Assembly (NCBI GenBank): GCA_964247055.1
Contig: OZ176054.1
Location: 12,462,001 to 12,526,000 of the forward strand
From: Paragordius varius
Taxonomy: Eukaryota > Nematomorpha
Reading direction: 5' to 3'
DNA length: 64,000 nucleotides
The notes under the pieces are model-generated. The model saw only the letters and a program-made list of their open reading frames with translations, was not told where the DNA came from and did not search any database. The translations under genes were made by a program, and so were the position numbers. Of this stretch, positions 37,126 to 50,100 are shown piece after piece (the first letter of the stretch is position 1; every line of letters starts with the position of its first letter).

Positions 37126-37169
37126 AATATTTTTAATTAATTTCAACATATGATGCTACAATATTCGGT
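37126..37169. promoter_or_regulatory. Presumed bidirectional promoter, SRXN1/MIPEP
   Basis: Only 44 bp separate the two divergent start codons, so 5' leaders and any promoter must be shared or overlap the genes. No specific motif can be named in this AT-rich spacer. Confidence 0.5.
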
Positions 37170-39594
37170 ATGCGTGGGTTATTTAAACATGAGCTAAGGT
37201 AAAATTTTTATCATTATGTAAAGGGCTCTAATTTCGGACACATTCCAAAAAAATCAGTCGAAAAATGATAAGATAAAAAGTATTTTCAATAAACCAACTT
37301 TATATCAGGCAAATGATTTGGATGTTCACAAAAAAGAATGTTTTGATACTGTCAACAAATTGATAGCTAGAATCGATGGAAAATCTCCCAACACCTTAAA
37401 ATACTTTGATGAACTTTCCAACACTATATGTAAAGTGGCTGATCTATGCGAATTTTTGCGCAATAATCATTTTAATCCAGATTGGGTGGGCAAAGCCAAT
37501 GAAGTTTTTATCGAATTAAATGAACATGTCGAAAAACTAAATACCAATTCCGATTTATATCGTGCGCTTACGGACTTTTTTGCTAATTACGGTACATCTT
37601 TGGACAAGATCGATAGTTACACAGCAAAAGCCTTTTTATTCGATTTTGAACAATCATGTATAAATTTGGATTTGGTCAACCGTAATAAATTCGTCAGTCT
37701 GCAAAATCAACAGCTAGATATTGCAAATAAATTGACAAATTTATTTAGTGCAACACATATTCTATCAAACGACAAGTTTGATCCAGAAATAAAATCTTAC
37801 TTTGACTTTTCAACTGACACTAATTTACAATATTTAAATACCAGTATGAATGACATTGATACTAGAACCGTTAGAAAAAAATTGTATAAAACTCTTTCTA
37901 ATTCCACATCTTTAACGGATATCTCACTACTGGATTTATTGAATACTCGCTATAAAATGGCGGATTGTGCTGGTTTTTCATCTTTTGCCAACAGGGCTCT
38001 GCAAGGCACATTAGCTAAAACGCCTCAAAATATAACCAAATATTTGGAAAAAATAACTTGTGATATCCAACCCTATCTTAATGAAGATATCAAAAAACTT
38101 AAATTTAACGCTAATATACCTCAAAACATAGCTTTAACTCCGTGGGATTTGACTTATTATACCGCTAAAAAAGCTGAAGACTCGAATCAGATTAAAGCAT
38201 TCAAAAAACTCTCCAATTATTTTTCACTTCCAATAGTTTTAAATGCTCTCTCTGATATAACTTATCGACTGCTAGGATTAATCTTAAAAGTTGAATCAGT
38301 TAAAGATGAACAACTTTGGGCCGCGGATGGTATATTGAAATTAGGATTTTACAAACCCGCAAACGGTTTTGAAAATTCAAATTTCAATGAATCGTCCCTT
38401 CAGGGTCACGTTTATTTAGATTTGTTTTACAGACCTGACAAATGCCCACTAGATTGCCATTTCACCATACAAGGAGGATGTGAACTTTTCCAAGAAGATA
38501 TAGAATCGTCTCTTATAAAAGACCGTCCATATCAAAATCCAATCATAGTCATTAGCATGAATATTATTCCACCATCTCATGCTAAGTCTAATCTTTTCTC
38601 TGATCAACCCATTTGTTTTTCTTTAGTAGAATTAGAGGCATTATTTCATGAATTTGGACACGCTCTACATTCGATAGTGGGAAGGACTAGGTGAGATATA
38701 ATTTTAACTTTAGGGATCTTAACAAATAAATGATAGTTTTTGATTTTATATGAAAATGTTAAACATGATAATTTTTTCTCTCTTAAGTTTTTCTACTCTG
38801 TTTGGGTTGGCTTTAAATTTTATAAGTAATTTATTTTTAGGTATCAACATGTTACGGGCACAAGATGTTCCACGGATTTTGCTGAAATCCCATCCAACAT
38901 TTTTGAGCTATATGCTTCCGATCCAACCATGCTAAAATTGTATGGGAAACATTTTAAGACTCAAGAATCGATTCCAGACGAATTGCTAGATAGTTTAAAA
39001 ATAACCACAAAAGTAAATAATTTTATCCAAAAACGACGTATAATAGCCACCAAACCTGTAACTTACCCTGCATTAGAGTTGAGACATCAAATATTGTTAG
39101 CTGATCTTGATCTCTCATTGCATAGTATAGAATCCGAGCTTAGTATGAATATGTTTAAGGGCTTAGTACAACAAATTGTTGATAGACACTCGTATGAAAC
39201 TAATACCTTATCTAACATAAAAGACACCGATAAAGAAAATGGTTTCATGTACCTACGGAGATTTCATCATTTACTTGGTTATGGCTCAAAATATTACTCC
39301 TACCTTCTGGCTCAAAGTATAGCCCTTGAATTTTGGAATAAATTTTCTGAGGGGTCGTCCTCAGAAAATTTGGGTGTGAAAAATTCTGAAATAGGGCCAT
39401 TAGGCCTACTTATGGGTACTAAATTTTATGAGCTACTAAAACACGGTGGTCAGCAATCACCTCAAGATATTTTGTCCGGAATCGGATTACTTAATATAGA
39501 AAATGGAAAAAAGTCGAGTGGCAGTAATGATAAGTCATCAAACATATCACAATTTGGTTCAGCATTGATACAAAATTTATCGCTACAATACTGA
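37170..39594 (+). CDS. MIPEP: Mitochondrial intermediate peptidase
   Basis: Exons 37170-37198, 37224-38690 and 38841-39594 (introns 25 and 150 bp, phases agree); 749 aa against about 713 in human. M3-family zinc metallopeptidase that removes an octapeptide from imported matrix precursors. Landmarks: FDELSNTICKVADLCEFLR, EHVEKLNTNSDLYRAL, FANRALQGTLAKTPQNITKY, LFYRPDKCPLDCHFTIQGG, the zinc motif HEFGH near residue 485, and RYQHVTGTRCSTDFAEIPSN after the last intron. ALELRHQILLADLDLSLHS and LLGYGSKYYSYLLAQ follow. The first ATG gives MRGLFKHELRALISDTFQKN, a plausible presequence; a farther 5' exon cannot be excluded. Confidence 0.97.
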
Positions 39595-39890
39595 TTTACG
39601 ACGGGTATAGAGTTCCGTGAATCGCCATTTTGGTTATGGGTCTTTTAACTTGTAAAAAGATAAAAATAAAATGTAAAAAGTTTATATTTGTATATTTACT
39701 TAAATTTATTATGTTTAAGCAAGAAAAATCATAATTTCCATACTTTCTCACATAAATTTATTTACCTGTTAACAATTATAAAGACCCCCTAAATCTGATA
39801 GTATGTCTGCTTACTATATTGCGTTTGTTTTTTATATATCACAAGTGTAAACTAATAAATGAACATAATGTGGAAATAAAAATACAAATT
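39595..39890. other. Convergent spacer MIPEP/MRPS10
   Basis: Roughly 300 bp between stop codons; nothing recognised. Confidence 0.6.
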
Positions 39891-41132
39891 TTATTTTTGA
39901 ATAATTTGTATTTCAATAGATTTTTGTGGTGGAAATTGGAAATCATCTTTATACGGATTTTTGGGTTGCGTAATAAGCTGCATAATATTTTCATCAATGG
40001 GAGTTCCTGTCTTGAGTATATCTTCTTTAATGTGTTCAGGGAAGGGCATGAGTTGCGTCTAAAAACAATGGACAAAATATATATATATATATATATATAT
40101 TAAAAATTGAAATTAAAACGCAGAATTCAAAAAAAACCAAACCATGATTTTTCCAATATAAATTATTTAATTACAATTGTAAAATATATAATTGTTTGTA
40201 TTTCCAATTTACACTCTATATATTTTGCAAATAGGTTAAATTTAAAATTTTTAGTATAGCGGTGTGTTCTAAAAAATTGTCTTGTCTGGCATAAATAAAA
40301 TCGTTTTATGGATCAATTATATTATTACTTATTCTATGATATTTAAAAAATCAAAAAAGTTAGTTTTCAGTGAAAAAAACACACATTATCATACTTTAAA
40401 AATCAATGTCGCACATTCGTTTACATTTTGAATTTAAAAAAATTTCCATTAAATTGCATTTTTTTATAGCTTAACACCCCTAAAATACTTTTTATAATTT
40501 TTTTTATGCTGGACCTAAAAGGTATAATTAGGCGAATGAGGAAATTTATATTTAATTATCATCATTGCATATAATATCTTATAATATAATCCCAAAATTT
40601 TATAATAATCTCTTATTTTGCCAAAAAGTTAAAATTTAAATAACAAATTATGAGCGAGCCAAATTCACCGCTTACAAATTACTTAAAATAAAACTAGTTT
40701 GGATTAGTAAATGAAATTTTTTTAATTACCAACCTTTGATACCTGCATAGCTACTCCTTCTGGTAGGTTGCGTTCAATATATTCCAGAAAAGTACTTAAT
40801 GTAGAACCTGTTAGATGTCTAAGCTAAAAGATAAACAAAATAAAACTACTGTAATGTTATTGGTATGTTGACGGTATTCGTATTGAACACGATGTTTTTT
40901 ATGAACAAAGGCTGATTTTAGCAAAGTACGTCGATATATTTCTTTAGGAAAATTTTTACTATAAATATTGATTTAAATCATACACAGAGGTAACATCGAT
41001 TTCCAATTCTTTGCACGATAATAGGACAAATTGCGTATAACTTTTGATAACTTCCGGATCATGGCCATGTATAACTAGAAGAACCCTTTTAAATAAATCA
41101 TCTAATTTTGAAGTTACATTTGATAAATGTCC
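39891..41132 (-). CDS. MRPS10: Mitochondrial small-subunit ribosomal protein uS10m
   Basis: Minus-strand exons 41132-40984, 40958-40850, 40823-40743, 40058-39891 (stop). Introns are 25, 26 and 684 bp with agreeing phases. The order of conserved blocks is that of animal MRPS10: [94 protein letters not shown]. The protein belongs in the head of the mitochondrial 28S subunit. The N-terminal exon with the start codon is missing: a family E element lies just upstream, and a candidate upstream exon ending at about 41218 before GTGAGTAAAT has no in-frame ATG. Its C terminus is longer than I expect from human MRPS10. Confidence 0.93.
40077..40100. repeat. TA microsatellite
   Basis: About 12 TA units in the long MRPS10 intron. 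Confidence 0.9.
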
Positions 41133-41252
41133 CTAAAAATAGAAATATTTTAACTTTTTGATTGATGGATGAAAATCGAAATAAATTTAGCATGGGTTTA
41201 ACATGAAAATATTTACTCACTGTTAATTTATGTCGGGACTCATAAAAGATTA

Positions 41253-42040
41253 GAAATTAACACTTGGATACAACATAATCATTTTAGTCCTTCGATTCAA
41301 ATTGGGGTAGTTAAATACCCCAGGCCTGTTTAAAATTAAATTCTTTTAAAAATATGGAAGGAATCAAAACCATCGCAAAGTTTTGCACTTATATAAATAA
41401 ACCGAAATATATAAAAAATTTTATTCAAAAATATTGATAATACATATTTTAACACTTGGATACAACACATTCATTTTAGTCCTTCGATTCAAATTGGTGT
41501 AGTTAAATACCCCAGGCCTATTTATAATTGACTTTTTTAAAAATATGGAATGAATCGAAACCATGGCAAAATATTGCACTTATATAGCATTAATAAACAC
41601 AAATATATAAAAAAAATTTATTCAAAAATACTTGATATTATTTATTTTAAGCCAAAACTGAAAGGTAAAAATTTAGTCAACGTGACATGCGTGCAATGGT
41701 AAAATTGAAAAATAATTTAAAATAAATAGCTTTTTCTATATCTATCAATGTTAGATGTAATTAAAATAAAAAATTAGTTTTAATTTTAACGTTAGAATTA
41801 AATAAACACGATATTTTGCATAATTTTAGTAAAATAAAAATGGTGGCCAAGTAGTTTGACATGGAACTTTTTTTCAAAACAAAATATTATTTAGGTATTT
41901 TGGCCTTTTTATAAAAATTTTATTAGGATAGAAGTATAAATTGAAATTGGGACTGTCTCTTTCATTAGTTTTTTGGAAATTTTAATTTTAATTTAGTCTG
42001 GGGTATTTAGATGCCCCAATTTGAATCGAAGTGTTAAATT
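41253..42040. repeat. Family E, partial copy followed by a longer copy
   Basis: AACACTTGGATACAACATAA starts at about 41253 and AACACTTGGATACAACACAT again at about 41453, both followed by CCTTCGATTCAAATTG and TACCCCAGGCC blocks. The second runs on through the whole arm to near 42040. The first copy appears to be cut off by the second. Confidence 0.75.
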
Positions 42041-42777
42041 TGATAAGGAAAATATACTTCTCGTTTTGTATTAAACGATTCATTAATGATAAATATTTCG
42101 ACCAAATGGTAAGGCCTCATAATTAAAATTGCATAATCGACAATTATTATATTACATAAAGTTATTTTAGTGGAGGCAAAACTATTCTAAAAATCTAGTT
42201 TTATAATATATTTCCATGCAATATAATTTATTATTTACATTACACCGACGCTGCGGGTTTTTAAATTTCGATGCTAATATTCTTAAATAAACATAATTAA
42301 AATTGCCGGATAGATTTTAATGCCTATAATGCGAGCACAAAATACTGGTCGTCATTTTGTGAAATTAGCAATTGCACCCATATCAGTTAAATTTGATAGT
42401 TTTGCTTTTGAATTATAGTACATGATATATTTTAAAAAATTATTGTAGAGCAATTAACCTTTTTCAAATATTTTATTCATTTTTCGAGTTTTCGAGATGA
42501 AACATAAGTGGTAATAACCTACTAAAATCTATCTTAGGCTTAAAACCAAAAAAGTGGCCATAGCTACGTTCGATCCCATCCATACTTAAAAATTTCACTT
42601 ATTATTTACAATTTAGCCCTTAATCAATAACAATAAAGTTAAGGCTTATATAAAAATTTGTAATATAATTCAATTTATTTAAAGCTACTTTTTGCATCGT
42701 TTTGGTAAATTACATGTACTTATTCTTGCACATTATTGTGTTTCAAGGTGGTCATCTCATAATTTTTATTTTAAAAA
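42041..42777. other. Intergenic AT-rich DNA
   Basis: No gene, RNA or repeat end recognised in about 740 bp. Confidence 0.5.
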
Positions 42778-44046
42778 TTAAAATGTATATTTTTCCAAAT
42801 CGATCCCCATAACTGACGGATTTAACCATTGCTGGAATGGGTTCACCCCAGTCTGAACACGATTAAAAATATTTATGATAAGAACCCCAGGAACCTGAGA
42901 CAAAATACCGGTTATAAGAACATCTTCCAAGTACATATCTGGACGAATAAGAAATGCATGATACAATTTGAAGACAAGCGGAGTCGGAATGGCATAAAAC
43001 CACCCCAAACAAAATGGTGGGAAAAGGGGGCTAGCAAACTCCTTTTCACTAATATAGTATTTCATGTGTGGATCCCGCACAGGTTTATCATTAATTTTGA
43101 CGGGACAAAATATGAGATCACCTATATAATTTTTGTGGTATTGATTAATTCTTTTCAGATATGTTTTGTGAAGATCTTCATCAATGTTAAACATGTTAAA
43201 GTTTTTCATATTACACGTATCCTTTAGCCGTGCTGTAACGTTGATTCTATTATTGTAACGTTGCAAAAGTTCGGTGGTTATTTTAGAATCTTCCAGAACA
43301 TAATCAAATGATTCTCTTGGTTCGGCATTTGCTTGATAATAACTGGAATCTGAAAAAAGTTGAGAGTCTGGTTTCAGTATGTCCCAGTTTTCACGTATAA
43401 AATTGCCGTTCTCATGCTCAAATTTTCGAAAATATAAAATAACTTGAACTATATCTACGTACTGATCATCATCCATTTTTATCACATATTTAGCTTGGGG
43501 ACAATAATCAAAAACCCATTTAAACCCTGTGATAACGAGTTCTGTGAGATTAAAGTAGGAGTCAGAGACAGTAGATTGTAAAATATCATTGTATCTTTGA
43601 CTTTCGACCAGAAGCATTTGTTGCATTTTGCTATCCGTCACATTGCCCACAAGAAAAATATGTCGAACATGTGAGTTTCCGTGGACAAGATTTGCCCCAA
43701 AACTATTTCTAAACTTTTGCCTTAGTGCAAAATGAATCGGATTCGTTAACATTAGCAACAGAATAAAGATGGGACCAGAACCACATACGGTGGATGCAGG
43801 ATTGATCATTAGATCGTAAATTGGTTGCTTGAATGTGCTTTGTTTTGGCACAAAACTCCCAAACTCTATATTATAGTTTTCTTTGTACGGAGCTAAGCAT
43901 TCCTCATTAATCGATAGTTTTTTATCAGCATAAGAGTGAGAAGAATGATTAGACCACTTATGCTGTTGATGATTCATGAAATAAAGCTTGTCGTATTTGA
44001 TGTAATATATTATTGATATTGATATCAATATGCATAGCCATACTTT
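42778..44046 (-). CDS. Beta-1,3-galactosyltransferase-like protein (GT31)
   Basis: Open from 44046 to the stop at 42778, about 423 codons. Near the N terminus VWLCILISISIIYYI is a type II signal anchor, expected of a Golgi enzyme. GT31 motifs follow in order: ALRQKFRNSFG, HIFLVGN, ESQRYNDILQ, DSYFNLTEL, AKYVIKMDDDQYVDI (the metal-binding DxD-type motif), FPPFCLGWFYAIPTPLVFKL and MYLEDVLITG. Donor and acceptor sugars cannot be told. The frame opens after a good acceptor (ATGCTAG, with a possible 24-bp intron at 44047-44070), and no in-frame ATG precedes the anchor. The start is therefore in an upstream exon I could not fix. An internal Met (MNHQQHK) would lose the anchor. Confidence 0.87.
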   Translation of the reverse strand, partial: KVWLCILISISIIYYIKYDKLYFMNHQQHKWSNHSSHSYADKKLSINEECLAPYKENYNIEFGSFVPKQSTFKQPIYDLMINPASTVCGSGPIFILLLMLTNPIHFALRQKFRNSFGANLVHGNSHVRHIFLVGNVTDSKMQQMLLVESQRYNDILQSTVSDSYFNLTELVITGFKWVFDYCPQAKYVIKMDDDQYVDIVQVILYFRKFEHENGNFIRENWDILKPDSQLFSDSSYYQANAEPRESFDYVLEDSKITTELLQRYNNRINVTARLKDTCNMKNFNMFNIDEDLHKTYLKRINQYHKNYIGDLIFCPVKINDKPVRDPHMKYYISEKEFASPLFPPFCLGWFYAIPTPLVFKLYHAFLIRPDMYLEDVLITGILSQVPGVLIINIFNRVQTGVNPFQQWLNPSVMGIDLEKYTF

Positions 44047-44070
44047 CTAGCATACGTATAAAAATTTAAC

Positions 44071-45199
44071 GAAATTAATATAAAAACTTAATTTTACGGG
44101 ACGTCGGACTAACTTATCACATTTCACTCTAAGTAAATTTTATCTTGAAATAAAGGCTTAAATTAACATTATACCTAAAAGTATAATTAAAATAAAAATC
44201 CAAAAAAAATTTTGTTAAATAGGAGGGAATAATAGGATAAAAAAGTTTTTCTTGTGAAAATTTAATTTTTTTCAGTTCTATCCTTATATGTATATGAAAA
44301 GGATCCTAAGTATCAATAATAAAAATAATAAAAAACTTACATAAGATTTGAAATAAACAGGGATATTAATAGGCATATTATATTAGTTTATTTCAGGCAA
44401 AAAGATTGGATTCACACCATATTAGATAGAATTAATATAATTATACCAAAATATTAACACGTTTATATTTTAACATTATATACTATCATAATCAACTGCG
44501 GATGAAATTTTTGAATATATTTAGTTTTAATTGGCAATATAGTTGACCATCACTGGCTTATTCTTAAACATTGCTACCACACTTATATCTATATATTATT
44601 TTCATTATGTTTGAAAGATGAATTACTTTTACCGTTAAACATTCGATACATTGTATTTCACCTTCATTTGGTTGGACGGACATTATTATTCTTTATTATA
44701 CAATAGATAATAATAATTAATATTATATTTTGGCAAACAATATTTTTTAAATCTACAAACTTTTTGATCATAAAAATTTTAATGTTTCTTAGAGTTTAAA
44801 ATTATTTTGTCTCATATACAAACATGTGATAAGCGATAAATTTTGTCTGACCTACCTTATGGCATATTAAAATTTTTGATATTTTGATATTTATTATATA
44901 TTAGGTGGTCATATAAATCCACAATTTGAGTTTAAAGTTTAAGGTGTAGCTTAAAAAAATGGGTTAATATTAAAATAACCGGAGATCCTCTCTGGATCTC
45001 AAGTTCTGTTTTACCCTTTCATTAACTCTATAATAATTGTGAGAAATTGTCTTGTATGCATTATATATACCATTATAACATAACATTTTCTCCTGTTTTT
45101 AATGTGTATATAATATATTTGAGAAGGTAAAACGCATGGTTAATGTTTTAGGCGGCGTAAATTCTTAATAGTTTATACAGTAAACTGGTTATATTTATA
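44071..45199. other. Intergenic AT-rich DNA
   Basis: Nothing recognised apart from AT-rich sequence. The GT31 first exon and promoter probably lie in the first part. Confidence 0.5.
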
Positions 45200-45565
45200 T
45201 TTACCAATTACAAATTATCACCCTTAAACAATTTAAATTTACCCTTTAACAATTTGAAATCACCCTTGAACAACGTAAATTCACCCTTGAGCCGAATTCA
45301 ACGCACTTAAACAATTCAAATTCACCCTTGAGCCGAATTCATATTCAGCATAAAAATAAATTGTGTGTTTTCGGGTTAATATAACTTATCATTAATATGA
45401 AATATATATATTTGCATACTTTCTTATTTTTTAAATATTTATTTTAAAACAAAATTTCATTTTTTTAGTTAGATAAAAGATATAGGTATATTTTAATCTT
45501 GAAAAACACATAATTTATTTCAGGGTAAAGTTCAATCTTGGGTGTATTTGAAGTTTTAATTATTA
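45200..45565. mobile_element. Family B palindromic MITE
   Basis: Begins TTACCAATTACAAATTATCA with several repeated CACCCTTAAACAATT / CACCCTTGAACAA units and carries GTGTGTTTTCGGGTTAATAT. The right arm (AACACATAATTTATTTCAGG, GGGTGTATTTGAAG) is decayed. The left arm has extra copies of the internal repeat unit. Confidence 0.7.
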
Positions 45566-46212
45566 TAATTTTTTAATTGAAAATGCTAGGCTTACGGGTT
45601 CTTATTACAAAAATGTCGTTTTTTGGATCTACATATATGATGAATGTTAGAGCTAAGACAATATATTAAAAGGGCATGAATTCAAATATAATATAGCAAT
45701 TTAACTTTTAATATGACTCAAAACTCTTTATATATTTTTAGAATGCTACCCTATATAAATAAAATTTTTAAAGATATATCCAATATACACAATATAATGT
45801 AATCATATCATTCCATCACAAGAACACATTAAAATTTTAGTTGATTTAGATTAAAAATTGTACGAAATTGAAAAAGGATCATCGTGATACGAAATATATT
45901 TTTATCAATCAATAAATTTATTTAAAACTGTGATTTAAATTTAATCAAAATTATAATTTAAAAATGTGAATAATATTTTCTTAATTACAGACACTGAAAA
46001 TATGTAGTTTCAGATGCAAATATATTTTCAATCATTTTTTTGAATAGATTTGATATAGAACAACGCATTTAAATAAAGTATCCTAGATGTTTAATTGATT
46101 CGTGGATCAGACTTAACTTGTGGCAAAGATAATCTTTAAGGTTAATTATTTTATTTATTTCATAATAACCATTTTATAAATATTAATTATAAGAAAAATT
46201 TATCGCATATTA
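45566..46212. other. Intergenic AT-rich DNA downstream of QRSL1
   Basis: No feature recognised. Confidence 0.5.
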
Positions 46213-47090
46213 CTATAATTTATTATCTAAGTCTAAGCAATTAAAATTTTCCAATTCCTCCAACATAAGGGTTGGAAAATGGCCCACAATTTTTTCAATC
46301 ACATGAGCTACAAACAGTAATAAGGGTTCATTAAAATGGTTGGACATTAATTGTATTGCTATCGGGAGACCAGAAGCTGAATCTATTTTAATGGGTATTG
46401 AAATGGCAGGAATTCCTATGGATAAAAAAATATATATATTTACAATTCAATTTCAATTTTACCCTTGTACAATTCCAATTTCACCCTGAAAATAAATTAT
46501 GTGTTTTCGGGTGGCTAATATAACTCCTTATTAATATAAAATATATCTTCATGGCATAGTTTAATTTTTAATTATTATTTAATTTTCAACAAAATTAATT
46601 TTTTAAAATTATAAAAAAATATGGGTATTTTTTACTTTTTTCATTTAAAAACACATAATTTATTTAAGGGGTTAATTTAAATTGTTCGAGGGTAAATTTT
46701 GAATTTGAAGTGTAAATGGTATAAATGCAATTAAAAAAGTTGTATATACCATTTACATTTCAAATTTACCTTCAAACAATTCAAATTCACAGATTTAATA
46801 ATACCTATAATTTTTTCATATTTCTAAAAAATAAAATTTTGTTTGTAATTAAAATAATACTGAAAAAAATATACTAAACCATAAAGATATATTTCATAAT
46901 GAGTTATATTAGCAGTCCGAAATACACATAATTTATTTTTAGGGTGAATTTGAATTGTTTGAGGGTGAATTTGAATTGTAAATGATATATATAAGATATT
47001 TTTCATAATGAGATATATTAGCAGTCCGAAAACACATGATTTATTTTGAGGGTGAATTTGAATTGTTTGAGGGTGAATTTAAATTGTAAA

Positions 47091-47130
<40 letters not shown>

Positions 47131-50100
47131 TATTTGTAATAAAGTAAGAATTTACTCAAAAGTATCAAAAAAGATAAAATTAAATTTAACCAGCCAGATT
47201 TGCAGGTATGGTAAATGCATCCATTTGCAACAATGTTTCATCCGTGAAAGCTTTGTATTCACTGTATAGCGGGGCAGTCGAAAGTGTAACAGGCGTTAAT
47301 AATATATCGACCTTATTTGCACATTCTTCCTGTTCACATATCAAGTACAAATGTTGAAATCATACAGTGAAAACGTAAAAAAATATTTTGTAAAACAATC
47401 ATATACTTTTTATAACTTGATAATTTTCTTAAATAAATCAACGAATTGAACTAAAAATTGAAATTATACGGACAAAACGTAAAAGTAAAAAGAAAATTAT
47501 TTTTTTCTTAAAGACAACCCCATACTTTTTTAAACCTTGATTTATCTTATAAAAATCATTTAATTTCAATTGTAAGAAAGATAATTGATTTTTTTACCAA
47601 TACATCTCTATTTAATACTTTACAGTTCAAAAAAAATTTATATTTAAAATAAATAAGGTTTTAAAACTGTCTTTTAAAATATTTGTCTTTATATTTTTAC
47701 ATTATGTACGTAAATTTCAATTTTTACTGTATAAATCAACGAATTAATGTTAAAAAATAAATGTACGTCGATAAATTAGTTGATATAAAAATTGTAATTA
47801 TCATACGTAATGATTCTCCAACAAAATTATGTTTTAATTTTTATTATTTAAATAATTTATTATAGCCCTATATAATTCCACAACAAAAAGAATGTATTTT
47901 TAAAAATAATTTAATATAAAACAATTTTAAAGAAAAAAATTTGTACATTATCAGGAGGCATATTAGGAAATGGGCTAAGCCGATGTTGATTAGGATATAG
48001 TATTGTTTGATATTCATCATAAATCAATCGCCGTACCCTACAAGCTTGGGTGTAATAATCAAAATCTTCGCTAAATGTAGTTAAAAAATGTGCATATTTT
48101 AAAGCGATAGTTACTTATAACAAGTAAAGATAATAAGAACTATAGGAAAAACATATTTATAAACCGCGCATTATCTAAATAAAATTTCCATTTTAATTCG
48201 TGAAAAAATGGAATTAAAATGTGAAGTGTTAAAAATGAATTGGTAAAAATGTTTTCTATAGAAAAATCAAGGCGTTTTTAATATTCCTGTCTTTTAACTG
48301 TTTGTATGAAAATTTTAGAAAATAAATAATATAAATCAATCAGGGTTATAAATATTTAATTAGTAGTTTATTACCCACTATCAGAAAAATAATTTCCAGC
48401 CATGATTCGTCCTTTAACTTCGTCACCAAAACCGTGAAATCGAGTTTCCTGTAGGGTTTCTTTTCTTATACCTTTAAAACAAGTATTTAATAATCAATCT
48501 AAAGAATTTTTTTAAAAAATTCATAATATAGAAAATAAAACTATAGTTAAATCAATTTATAGAAACAAAAATTATTTATAACCTTTAATATCAACATTGA
48601 TGTACAAAAATAATAGGCCATAACAATAAATTAATTATAAACACCCCACAAACTACAGTAAAATTGAAATTATAAGGACAAAATGTAAAAATATAAAGAC
48701 AGTAAAAATTGAAATTATACTACGGACAAAATGTAAAAATATAAATACAAATATTATTTTCATAACAACCATGCAATTTAATCTTATTTATTTTAATCAT
48801 AACTCATTGTTTTGAACTGTAAAATATAAAATAGAGACATATATTAGTAACTTAATCAATAACATATTTTACGATTGTTATAAAATGGTTTTAAAAAGAT
48901 AAATTATAAAGTTTAAAAAATTATGTTTTTCTTTTGAAAAGAAATTTTGCCTTTATATTTTTACATTTTGTCCGTAGTATAATTTCAATTTTAACTGTCT
49001 TAATATATTACCTTTTTATGACTCTACCCATTTTTATATTTAGTGTGAAAAAGTTATTTGTAAGCATAAATTTTTGTGTTAATTTTTAACCCAAGTATAC
49101 CATACCATATCTTATGCCATCGTAACGAGCCATATTACTAGCAATATCGGTTGCCGTCAAAACTGAATAACATGGAAGGCCAAGTTCAAAGTTAGGTAGA
49201 GCTTGAGAACAAGCCAATTCTTTAACATTAAATTTAACGCATTTAGGACGCTCAGCACCAGGAAAACTAAAGTTATCAAGAAAAAAGTTTAAAAATTCTA
49301 AAAAGTAAAAGGCTAAATCTTTTTCTCAAACACTTTAATCAGATTTTTAGCATAACGGTTATATAAGAGGTTAAACACTAAATATGTCAAAAACTTTTTC
49401 TTTGATTTAATTGCAATAAAAAATTTAGTTTTAAATACATGCCAATTATTATTTCCCTCTACAGTAAAAATTGCAAAAACATTAAAATGATTAATATTTT
49501 TAGGCATATGCAGATCCACAATTTTATTCATTCATGTTTTCCACACCTTTATGAATGCAATCCTAAAATGTGGAATTAAGCCGACGCAAATCTCCTACTT
49601 TGAAAGCCAAAACTTATTATTTAGGAATCAAAAAAATCAAGGTTCAAAAATATGGTGAACTAGTCTTTATGAAAAAAGTTTGTAAAAAAATTACTTTTTT
49701 TCCTGACTTTTAGGGTAAATGTGTTTAAGGTAAACACAAAGTTCCGTATTCAAATATTGCGAATAATTTTGTAATTGTTGGGCAATTTGTATACAGGCAC
49801 CTCTAATTTTACCATTTAACATGGGATGGTTAAGGTAGGACTATGTAACGACGAAACACAAAATAATTTTGCTTAATTTTAGCTTAAATAAAAATTTTTT
49901 TGCCTTTAAAAAAAAGCAAAACAGAATAAATAACCTCAAGCAAGCCCACATTAATAACTAAATCATTTTTTGTGCGCAAATATTTGCGTTCAGCATCCAA
50001 GTTTGATTGAAGCGTTGAAAAAGATTCTACGGACGGTAAGGGTAAAGGCTTTAAAATATCCGGTGAAATGTAATCAATACAATTTGGATTTGTAGTGAGA

